From a virus, in IMG/VR virus record IMGVR_UViG_3300045922_000161, positions 1 to 43,528 of that record: a stretch of DNA of 43,528 nucleotides, one strand, 5' to 3'. Positions 11,301 to 17,209 of the stretch are shown here, piece by piece (positions within the stretch are counted from its first letter, which is position 1; each line of letters starts with the position of its first letter). The position numbers were made by a program, and so were the translations under genes. The notes below the pieces were generated by a model. The model made no database searches and was not told the DNA's origin. It saw only the letters and a program-made list of their open reading frames with translations.

Positions 11301-12683
11301 GATGCCCCGCAGCGTGGCCGCCGCCGAGCCGGACAAGACACCCTGCATGAAGGTGTCGTCGAACGCGCCACGCTCGGGGTTGTAGTTCTGCTCGATCAGG
11401 TTTTGCAGGATGGCGCCAACCGTCTCGACCGCCGCCTCGCCGCCGGCGGTGATGGCAAGGTCGCCCGCGATGGCCGACCAGCGACGACGCGCCATGGGCG
11501 CCGCACGCCGCAACAGGTATTCGATGGACAGCGCCTGAATGAACCCCGCCGGCCCGCCTTGCAGGACGTAACGAGCCGCGCTTTCATGATCCATGCCCGC
11601 CGCACGGGCCCGCTGATAGGCTTCGTCCATGCCCGCGCCGGTCGCGGCGACAGCCGTGCCGACAAACCCGCTAGCAGCGCCGACGGCAACGAACGCCGCC
11701 AGAGACCCCAGCCCCGCGCCGAGCTCAGAAGCAATGGAGCCCTCGGTCCCCGGAACGGGCGCGAGAGTTTCCTGCAACCGGCTGGCGATCCAGTTGCCGA
11801 TGATGAACAGGTAGCGATCCTGCACCGGCGTGACGAGGCGGGCACGCAGGCTGGCCAGTTCCTCGGGCGGTGCGCCGCGTTCCAGCGCATCGGCGTATGC
11901 CTCGAGGTTGGCGATGGTGGCCTCGGTATTGGGCGTCTGCAAAAGCATGGCCCGATACCACGCCGCCCGTTGACGAGCGCCCGCCGCGACCCGCGCCCGA
12001 ACCTCGGGGTCCGTCATGTCCTCGCCGCGACCCCACGCCTCGAGCCCCGGGTCGGTGCCAGCCAACATGCCCGCCAGCCGGTCCTGCCCCAGCGCCAGCC
12101 CGCGCAACGACGAACCAATGGTGGCAGGAACCGCGCGCACCGCCGAGCGCGAAAGCTGCACGAGCGGGTTGCGCTGGACGATGTTCGGCTGCCGGAACAG
12201 CCGCTCCATCTCGGCCAGATAGGCCGCATCACGGCGGGCGTAAGCGGCGTTCTCCTCGTAGGCCAACCAGCGAGCCGTGGCCGGCGCGTTCAGCAACGCG
12301 CCCGTGAGACGAGCCGCCTCGGCCTCGGCCTCGTAGGTCGCCCGCTCAGCCGCCAACACCGAGGCAGGAACGCGCCGCCCCGCCTGCTCAAGACTGTCGC
12401 CGAGACGGGCCACGTCGGGCGGCACGGCAGGCGTGGTCGCCACGACACCTGCAGCCTGCCGCGCAGCCCGAGTGCGACCCTGCTCGGCCAGCGACACGAT
12501 GTTCTGCCGCAGATGGACCTCAGGGTCGAAACCCGCGTCGAGGTCAGGCATCGCGGTGAGACGAACGGGCAACGCCGTGGAGCCCAACAGCGCCCGCGTC
12601 GTCTGCCCGACGGGATCGGCGGGCTCACTCAGGGTCGCGCGGAAGTGCGCAACTGGATCGAAGACACCGTTAGCGGTAGACAT
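2385..12683 (-). CDS. Giant polyvalent virion/ejection protein (3432 aa)
   Basis: This single 10.3-kb frame is about 24% of the genome. Following the ejection protein gene, it is probably packaged and ejected with the DNA. Visible pieces in order are: an Ala/Gly hydrophobic stretch near 325-345; HDVFGHG at 1011-1017 followed by GEENAWQAH, a metal-site-like block; a possible ADP-ribosyltransferase-like region at about 1145-1290; a segment at about 1300-1372 (GVKATEIEWSGVNEWL) known from phage polyvalent proteins; EEVQSD at 1645-1650 and GGSGFTVVYD at 1891-1900, which recur together in such proteins; a zincin-type HEMGHH at 2172-2177; long charged helices at about 2250-2700; and a C-terminal domain resembling LPD38 with membrane-like helices from about 3070 to the end. 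Domain names rest on motif memory and no search was run. The start overlaps the upstream gene by 14 bases. Confidence 0.85.
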   Translation of the reverse strand: MSTANGVFDPVAHFRATLSEPADPVGQTTRALLGSTALPVRLTAMPDLDAGFDPEVHLRQNIVSLAEQGRTRAARQAAGVVATTPAVPPDVARLGDSLEQAGRRVPASVLAAERATYEAEAEAARLTGALLNAPATARWLAYEENAAYARRDAAYLAEMERLFRQPNIVQRNPLVQLSRSAVRAVPATIGSSLRGLALGQDRLAGMLAGTDPGLEAWGRGEDMTDPEVRARVAAGARQRAAWYRAMLLQTPNTEATIANLEAYADALERGAPPEELASLRARLVTPVQDRYLFIIGNWIASRLQETLAPVPGTEGSIASELGAGLGSLAAFVAVGAASGFVGTAVAATGAGMDEAYQRARAAGMDHESAARYVLQGGPAGFIQALSIEYLLRRAAPMARRRWSAIAGDLAITAGGEAAVETVGAILQNLIEQNYNPERGAFDDTFMQGVLSGSAAATLRGILLSLSPGARAWVLREVEQREASAATEAMFDRLSEVARKTELRDTAPNRFREWAAAATEGTSVETVRISAEGAQLLAQRVEDSAALNTVLAAMGVDRTTFDAAIQDGHDVSIPMSVWLTDVVGTEFETLLRPHVRLDPLHMTPFERVQSSARMEAELRRVAEQIANNQLDVDAPEAIRNEVYEVAYQRFVDAGQAPDVARQYASIYAALYATNAARAPDPEAFLEQFPVAEVRLAGTDPDAPMTYGDLARAVRENSTAPAAVAVRAALVARGIDPTIASDRTVLRVARSLGVDREASTRAAAPGAAAMGRTLTASEPDLPLPPASPDGEGPTPNVLGQDFEPPLLPGETPEVRAATLNRITSEAARRAILQVAHEHERIGLRFGGINDYPSRRLPDLERASPGPVPGVRLAATRYMLEAGLPVRHQAVYATVDVERAKKIAAAYEAAPLSDLDNPEVRAAYEALARETLAQFRAVQRLGFTFEFIKGENPYATPADAIRDLQQNKHLWVFPTEDGFGSLNAADSRHPLLAPTGIVIDGRETVVNDIFRIVHDVFGHGSEGAAFGPRGEENAWQAHVRMFSPLAARAMTTETRGQNSWVNFGPYGEHNRANPSKTIYADQKAVLLPEWVSTEGIVPDIEDYKIDAERAAGYALYRFRERPFVPTQPVAPPGTEFSDPTRPNLPIRKIDGKVELHHWSQAPRDVIKQGKPGSGGMHGFEYKHGPIGIFYGINPRRRMPDGRAEPGTGYLKESGLGPWHHIVAVDPKSLYPVFDNPDALDLGPSIATMVDAVKAAGYRGLYVHEDGSGRTGHGDVAILFDEAVPEVVFDDRTSQVLYQSAESKWYYSALTAAVRAAKQKAARPNDWIAIIAKLPGVKATEIEWSGVNEWLAEQGDRNVTRDEVVAFLEGQEIELQTLVGQPGVASVDIPPRRFWETRTLEPDDAYINDQVDDYVPRVVEAWFDEDWDDFVENARDDVAELVPDADQEALWDRLRVAVDNFLTDGSTPDEDDADISAAWEVLARDLRRIRQRVVRDAEILARSEYFSGDPDVSYTTTVEVGWRRVELEIIKSGGGGDYYVPLLSDEFSTFDEAVAALEQFLLEEYGTSGAGDFAAEYGEFIEPNEGLDKVNYREYLLDYPELHNEGRNRNRYTRPYSPPHFRDAPALNIVVHARVTDRRIGGRTTFFVEEVQSDLASDWRKAGGSEGFETRAEAAQRIPLHPLEAAYYDRIQFSGELTNEVRKEGLRHAMADAEANLIKLAASPEATNEQVEDAAASYREAARMLEEVFAGYLASKGSRLPFTPFEGQAAVEVMMKRLLNLAAWGDYETFAWTPAQMQARRWNTRLREVVNRISWSDVPPGRPNAGLRRVELHPHGELFVHPGTGLIVRAPNSDGPLTHANMFARPLSDVIGREMTARVLAEPMGEVSNSDITLGGSGFTVVYDQQMKRFVEKWAKKYGGKLRVDALPPPANSTDARNQQRRIEKALENSNLPTARLRELMEQISPGSNAQLDMELAAAREAALDAAMKRVGLVPGLSEAARQEKAKKQLDDAVSTLEQTLATMQAQLNNMPYPPDDFRRREVQLRMEGYQQMANENIARYRRLATATDAELMAEAEAEVEEKMVRREREAAIRTIARAPLDVLAANLDALPGVADVLPLVWAIDITPEMRAEARKPQPLFQTGPVRRRGQIVLPPDNSAPVITLFADQNLSTVLHEMGHHALFILERLAKMEGADPSVVTDFETVKEWWKQNAAGVVADARKAAAPGVTISVDDVHRYLREGTTGDGATDAAIAVGLHEQFARGWEAYLMEGKAPTLALRSVFARVTQWLRQLYRTALALNVKISPEMRGVFDRLLATERELADAREANEGLGRVSATSAEQMGVDAETWGRLLKLQEQAADEAESELLRDIMAPIRQRATEAYQTELAKEIEVQRERLMREPHQRAREWFTNGRWLGDDQPDLPRTRLNRAELVERFGAAAVAALPRGKQAVYATKADEPTVPLDEAAQWFGFRSGEALFRALTNSATLDAEAAAEAERVMQERYPDPMLRPEADATVLDALHGEKVGQLLVAELRALARAEGVKGKPTSRQQARAAAQRVIGNLPLRQALRSSVYLAAERRAASDAQRALERGDRQAAFEAKSRQLINFMLYSESRKAAAMVESLEARVKRLQSATTRKNLAPDYLEPIDAILETYEFTKVSGRQLDRRAALLRYVAWMTEQGRQNELAIPPEVLERAERVNYRQLTVDQAQGVLDALTNIEHTARLKAQLIDRQRQRTLAEAVAEIAEGFERNIRGTPRGRTAQAADRRRRGWRQYLNLFINVSTLLREIDGQEIGGPAYRYIKAKIDAATRDATARREDLAKKLEALYSVYTPAEMNQMAVKKDYPFVRGGLSKWDAISVALNTGNEGNLQRLTDPASQGFTKAQVAEILKSLDKRDWDFVQGMWDLIDSYWPEIAAREKRLKGVAPAKVEPLPVETPFGIYRGGYYPIKYDGELSAMVTDDNTAEVMKNLLPGAYAKAQTKAGHLIERVNGSGGRPLMIGIEVAHQHLAQVVHDLAYSEAVTEVWRIIQNKQFRELFAKHGRLPDLETLELWVMDVAAGQLASDHWLRSMARRVKSNFTIAKLAFNLTTVAVQLTGLPQSMVVVGSANFAKAALRYAANPRAAVAAVMEASPFMRRRQTTFNKDIQDIVGDTLRGPLEGRYDRVIRRYIAPAGFWLMQKIQFYAIDMPTWMAAYDMAKAAGMSDTDAVAEADATLVRAQAGGEFSDRTAIERGTTSRTSRQDDVVRLLTALGSYMFAKMNIAIERTNKARRVFREEGFSVRSGVEALKLSVDLAMLFAVEAILYAAITGRLPDDDEENLPRAWATFLTRETAFTVAGGLPIVRDAVSVFAGFPSGGAYGSILNTMARIPSAILRDLEAETVNRTTVKAIVDGLGLTFGLPSTQMNRLIDAAWRSAEGQDVSPLEYLFGRR

Positions 12684-15600
12684 GCGGCTGGCGCTCCCGC
12701 AGAACCATGTCAGGCGTGATACCAGCCTGCTGCATTATGTGCAATATTTGCGCACGCCGGGTCTCGGCATAGGCATGTAGCAGCTCACTCTCGCTCATGC
12801 GGATCGGCCGGCCGTCCGGCCCTTCAACGTCGTATTGGGGCTCCCCCGCCATACCGAAACCACTCAGCACCCACTCGCCCCAACCGGGCACAACGCGCCC
12901 GGCGCGTATCGACGCCGGCACATCCTCGATACGGACTTCGGGCGTGCGCCCCTCGGCCACGGCGATCATGTCGTTCCACAGTCGCGCGGTCTGCTCTTCC
13001 CGCTCGGCCTGCGTCATGCCGGCGAACTGCGACCCGATGGCCTGCCGGATGCTGTCGGGGATGTCGTTGTAGGCTACGGGCACCGTCCGAGGCGTGGCAC
13101 CGGGCGCCACCCGGTTCTCCACGTCAAACCGAGGAACCAGCGTCGGCCCCCATATCAGACCTGCCGGCTCAATCTCGACCGGGGTCAGCATGTCCGCGAC
13201 AATCGCCCGCAGCTCCAGCCGGTTCGGTGCGGACCCCGTGGCACGGATCACGTCAACCACGCGGGCCTCCAACGCCCTGCGGAACCGCTCGACCATGGCG
13301 CGGTCCTCAGCCCGCATCTGCGTCGGATCGTCGGTCACGTTGATGCCGGTCATCATCTGGAACGTCGAGGACGCATCGCGCCACAGCTGCACCGGGTCCA
13401 CACCGTCCAACGCCGCGCGCATAGCTGCGTGCCGAGCCTCGGGCGTCCGCGCGCCACGCAGCTCGGTCTGCAACGCCGCCAGCCGCCGATAGTCCTCGGC
13501 GTTCAACCGCCCAGCCCCGAGGTGGTATTGCAGGTCGGTCGCAAGGAAGGCTTCGGGGTCGGAGACGGCCTGATCCACCAGCGCCCCGTAGAGCACGGGA
13601 TCGGTCAGGTTGACGCCCTGCTGGAACACGCGGCCGGCCGACGTGAGCGCCGCCGTCAGCTCGTGCCCAAGCCCGATGGCAAGCTCCGGCGGGATCGTCC
13701 AGTCGCCCGTGGACACGCCCCGCTGATAGGCCTGATCGAACAGCGCCCGCCGGGTCTCGCCTTGAATGGCGTCGTAGGCCCGCCGTTGCAGCTCCAATTC
13801 CTGCAACATCGCCTGCCGCAGTTGCAGGTCCGGCTCGGCCAAAGCAGCTTCCAGCCCCGCCGCGAAGTTCGGGCGAGGCATCATGTCGGGCAACTGCGGA
13901 GCCAGTGCAGTCCCATACTCCGCAGACACCGCCGCGCGGTATTGGCCAACTGTTATGGTCGGGGACGCATTGGGCAGAAGTTGGCTGAGCGGCGTGCCGG
14001 GATCGGCCTGCAAGATGGCCAGCCCCAACTCGCGGCCGTGCACCTGCATGATGAACTGGTTCGCAGCGGTCACGCCTAGCCCGGCCGCCGCCAGCGCCGC
14101 ATTGTTGGCCTCGGCCACGGCCAACCACGCCGCGCTGGCATTGGGGTCCTGTTCGCCATGGCGGCGCAGGTAGGTCAACAGGCGCGTGCCGTAGGTGTCG
14201 GACGGGTTATACGCACCCCCGCTTTCCAGAAACCGCCGCAGCCCCTCGTTGCCACCAAGATGCGCGACCGCGCGCATCCCGGAATGCGTGACCGTGACCC
14301 CGTTGATCTGCGTCCCGATGAACCGGAACAGCCCGTTGCGCTCGATGAACTGGTCGATGTCTTGGAAATGCCAGCGTTCGACCGCCCGTTGCAGGTCGGG
14401 GCCGGCGAGAAACTGCTCGGGCGTGGTTCCCGGCGGCAGCACCCCAGCGGCGATAGCTTCGTTCAGTCGAGCGCGGCTGAACTGCAACCGCCCGAAGTGC
14501 CCGATACCGCCCGCACCGGGGACGTTGTTGCGCGCATACCAGTTACCCCCGCTTTCCGAAAGGATGAGGCTTTCGGTGCCCGGCACCTCCGCAACCTGCC
14601 CGCTGGGCACATCCGTGCGGCGCGGACCGGGGCTGGCGCCGGGCGGAGCGTTGGGCGGGCCGGCGAACGGCACAGACGCGGAAGGCGGCATGGCCACCAC
14701 AAAGTCCGGCAGGATGCCCCGGTTCCCCGCCTCGATGGCCGCACGCTGCCCCTGCGTCTCGCCGCCGTAATACCAGAACGGGTCGCGGTCAGTGTGAAGG
14801 TCGAGATGCAGATGACCCCGCGCGACACCGACGCCGCCGATACGACGCGCGCGCCAATACTGGATCAGCGGGGCGAGCTCGTCACCCGACAGCCGCCGAC
14901 CGTTCAGGATGACGGCCACGTCAGCGGCCAACCCGTGGTCATGCCGAGTGGAACCAGACCGAACGCCGCCCGGTGTCTCGGCGGCGGTCTGCCCGCCGCT
15001 GAACACCGACACGATGGCGCCCGGCCCGTAGACCGCCGTGGCCGCCTCGGACAACCGCGCGGCTAGCGTGGCGTCGATCTCCAACCGACGGGCCGTGGTC
15101 GGCGAAATGTCCATACGGACACCCGCCATCGTGGGCGACGGCGGAATGACGAACGCCCCGCTCCGGGCGACCATCATGGTCGTGCCGGGCACCCGCTGGC
15201 CGGTCGTGTAGGTCTCGCGCGGGGCGACTGCGTTACGGAACGCCGGGTTCGCCGCCAACCCAGCAGCTACGCCCGCCGCCAACTGCGGGCCGTAGGCACG
15301 GCCCATGGTATAGTTCGTCGAGGCCGGGGTGCTGATGGCCTCGCGAACCCGGTCCGCCGCAATCTGCGCCCGGACCATCGGGGCCAGCGCGTTCTCGACA
15401 CGGGCTTGGTCTTCGCCCGACATGCGCTCGCGGTTCTCGTTGAAGAACGCCTGCGCGCGCAGCACGCCATTGGGGGCTTCGACCATGCGCGAGATGATCT
15501 GCCGCAAGGTCTGCGAAACCGCCGCCCGCTGCGACGCTGCGATGGCTTCGGGCGAGGAGCCGTTCAGCATCCCCAGACGGGCAATCTCATTCAGCGCCTG

Positions 15601-16152
15601 CGTCAGCGCCGCCTCACGGGCCTCGGGGTTGTCGTAGGCAACCAGCGCCTCGTTCAGAAAGTTCTGCGCGCTGGCCTCGAAGGTGGCGTTGGTGTAGCGC
15701 CGCAGCTCACTTCCATCGTGCCGGATGAACTGCTCGCGCACACTTTGGGTGATGCTGTCAGTCGCCCGGTCGAACACCTGTTGAGCGGCGGGCGACAGGT
15801 TGGCACGGCGCGCCTCCCGCGCCGCGTCCACCGCCTGCTCGGCCGCCAGCCGGGCCTCGCCAATTGCGTTGGCGCCGGTCTGCATGAGGTAGCCGGTCTG
15901 CGGGTCGAACCGCAATTGCCGCAGGTCTTCGATGTAGGCGTTCTGCGCCTCGCGGGCCTCGTTCTCGGCGCGCAGCATCTGAACAGCTTGGAGGTCGCGG
16001 GCCAGCCCGCTGATCGCGCTGCCCAGCCCAATCAGCGCGTTTGCCCGCGCTATCGTGCCCGAGTTGTCGATCAGAATGGGCCGATAGCGAACATCCATGT
16101 CCTGCTGCCGTGCGGGACGGCTTCGGACCTGCTGCTGATACTGCTCGACCAT
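12670..16152 (-). CDS. Internal virion (ejection) protein with M15-like peptidase and lysozyme-like domains
   Basis: This 1160-residue protein combines two cell-wall activities. Residues 1-330 are mostly helical and Ala-rich. Residues about 370-455 look like a VanY/M15 metallopeptidase: S-T-R-H404-D-H-G-L-A-A-D411 and G-H447-L-H449-L-D give the expected zinc ligands for cutting peptidoglycan cross-links. Residues about 525-690 look like a transglycosylase/lysozyme: ESGGNW with the probable catalytic Glu533, then a GIGHFGRLQFSRARL segment. The remaining roughly 470 residues are helical without a recognised motif. In podoviruses such internal proteins open the wall so the tail channel can be extended into the cell. 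The start ATG 16152 lies 20 bases after the preceding gene, and the end overlaps the giant gene. The role is well supported; the peptidase assignment is slightly less so. Confidence 0.85.
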   Translation of the reverse strand: MVEQYQQQVRSRPARQQDMDVRYRPILIDNSGTIARANALIGLGSAISGLARDLQAVQMLRAENEAREAQNAYIEDLRQLRFDPQTGYLMQTGANAIGEARLAAEQAVDAAREARRANLSPAAQQVFDRATDSITQSVREQFIRHDGSELRRYTNATFEASAQNFLNEALVAYDNPEAREAALTQALNEIARLGMLNGSSPEAIAASQRAAVSQTLRQIISRMVEAPNGVLRAQAFFNENRERMSGEDQARVENALAPMVRAQIAADRVREAISTPASTNYTMGRAYGPQLAAGVAAGLAANPAFRNAVAPRETYTTGQRVPGTTMMVARSGAFVIPPSPTMAGVRMDISPTTARRLEIDATLAARLSEAATAVYGPGAIVSVFSGGQTAAETPGGVRSGSTRHDHGLAADVAVILNGRRLSGDELAPLIQYWRARRIGGVGVARGHLHLDLHTDRDPFWYYGGETQGQRAAIEAGNRGILPDFVVAMPPSASVPFAGPPNAPPGASPGPRRTDVPSGQVAEVPGTESLILSESGGNWYARNNVPGAGGIGHFGRLQFSRARLNEAIAAGVLPPGTTPEQFLAGPDLQRAVERWHFQDIDQFIERNGLFRFIGTQINGVTVTHSGMRAVAHLGGNEGLRRFLESGGAYNPSDTYGTRLLTYLRRHGEQDPNASAAWLAVAEANNAALAAAGLGVTAANQFIMQVHGRELGLAILQADPGTPLSQLLPNASPTITVGQYRAAVSAEYGTALAPQLPDMMPRPNFAAGLEAALAEPDLQLRQAMLQELELQRRAYDAIQGETRRALFDQAYQRGVSTGDWTIPPELAIGLGHELTAALTSAGRVFQQGVNLTDPVLYGALVDQAVSDPEAFLATDLQYHLGAGRLNAEDYRRLAALQTELRGARTPEARHAAMRAALDGVDPVQLWRDASSTFQMMTGINVTDDPTQMRAEDRAMVERFRRALEARVVDVIRATGSAPNRLELRAIVADMLTPVEIEPAGLIWGPTLVPRFDVENRVAPGATPRTVPVAYNDIPDSIRQAIGSQFAGMTQAEREEQTARLWNDMIAVAEGRTPEVRIEDVPASIRAGRVVPGWGEWVLSGFGMAGEPQYDVEGPDGRPIRMSESELLHAYAETRRAQILHIMQQAGITPDMVLRERQPHVYR

Positions 16153-16172
16153 GACGGCCTCCAGTTACGCAG

Positions 16173-16742
16173 TTACGCGATCTTCGCGCTGTAGCGGTAG
16201 GCCGTCCCGATACCACCGATGAGCGAACCGACAGCTCCGATCACCCCCGCTTGCCGCGCGGCCCGGCTTTCGATCCGCGCCACCCGCAGCGTGCCTGCCG
16301 CATTCTCGCGATCAAGCATGGCCTGCGTGCGGTAGTTCCACGCCTGCATGTCGAAGTCTTCGGCTTCCAGCGCCGCATTGCGCCGAGCACGGGCGTCGTC
16401 CAGTGCGGTGCCGACGGCCGTATCGACAAGAACGTCGAGCGGGCTGCCGAAACCAAGATCGAGGTTCGAGGCGGCCAGCTGGGCAATCTGCCTGCCCATC
16501 AGCTGCTTGCCCTCGTTGCGAACCCGCTCGCTTTCCTCGGCCCCGCGCAACATGGCATCGCGCGCCCGCCGATCGGCAAACAGCGCGTTCTGCTCGTTGA
16601 CACGGGCCTGCATCTCCATCATGCGGGCGTGCTCCTGCGCCCGCGCCTCGATGGCCGCCGCCTGCGCCTTGCCTGCCTCGTATTGACCTATCGCCCCGAC
16701 GACGGACCCGAGTAGCGTCAGCGCCTCGAGCACCCCACACAT
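16173..16742 (-). CDS. gp14-type internal virion protein B
   Basis: This 189-residue protein (start MCGVLEALTLLGSVVG) has a hydrophobic N-terminus with small residues, a long charged helix (about 20-85), the block GFGSPLDVLVDTAVG near 100, then another long helix and a C-terminal Gly-rich hydrophobic end (GVIGAVGSLIGGIG). This layout matches the gp14-like internal core proteins of podoviruses, which enter the host membrane during DNA ejection. The start at 16742 shares bases with the upstream stop (ATGA), which decides it against a longer frame. It lies directly before the large ejection protein, as in related phages. Confidence 0.8.
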   Translation of the reverse strand: MCGVLEALTLLGSVVGAIGQYEAGKAQAAAIEARAQEHARMMEMQARVNEQNALFADRRARDAMLRGAEESERVRNEGKQLMGRQIAQLAASNLDLGFGSPLDVLVDTAVGTALDDARARRNAALEAEDFDMQAWNYRTQAMLDRENAAGTLRVARIESRAARQAGVIGAVGSLIGGIGTAYRYSAKIA

Positions 16743-17209
16743 CAGCCGTCCCCCTTCATCCAGAACGCTTGCGCGAGCGCACCATTTGGCAACTTCTGCG
16801 CCGGCGCAAGGGTGAACCCGATCCTTCGCAACCAAGAGACCGCCAACGTATTCCTAGCATCGACGACGTTGAACAACAAGCGGTGCCGCTTGCGCCAGTC
16901 CTCGTGCAGGATTGACTTCGTGTAGCGGGCGATGTAGCGCCCCATGACGGTGAGTTCGTCCGTTCCCAGAAGCCACGGGATGCCGGTCAGCCCGACCAAC
17001 CCGGGCTGAACGCACCCGAACATGCAGACCAACCGCCCGTCGTATCGGCCGGAATAGACCGGCCCTTGGGATGCGGCCAGATGCTCCATCGCCTCGTCGG
17101 GCGTCTGCCCGTGAAGATCGCGCAACTCGCGGCAGTCGGCAACCCGCATGTTCCGGGCCAGCACCGCAAAGTCGCTCGGTTCCGCTGGGCCGATGTGACA
17201 CCGCGTCAT
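16742..17209 (-). CDS. gp13-type virion protein with GNAT-like fold
   Basis: This 155-residue protein begins MTRCHIGPAEPSDFAVLARNMR, a typical start of the GNAT-like family that in T7-type phages includes gp13, a protein needed for assembly of the internal core. Further features are RYDGRLVCMFG, the central strand VGLTGIPWLLGT and the C-terminal VDARNTLAVSWLRRIGF, which corresponds to the last helix-strand of acetyltransferases. The usual acyl-CoA-binding Q/RxxGxG/A is not evident, so acetyltransferase activity is doubtful. The start ATG 17209 overlaps the preceding stop by four bases (ATGA); a longer frame opening at 17380 lies within the upstream gene and was rejected. Confidence 0.78.
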   Translation of the reverse strand: MTRCHIGPAEPSDFAVLARNMRVADCRELRDLHGQTPDEAMEHLAASQGPVYSGRYDGRLVCMFGCVQPGLVGLTGIPWLLGTDELTVMGRYIARYTKSILHEDWRKRHRLLFNVVDARNTLAVSWLRRIGFTLAPAQKLPNGALAQAFWMKGDG

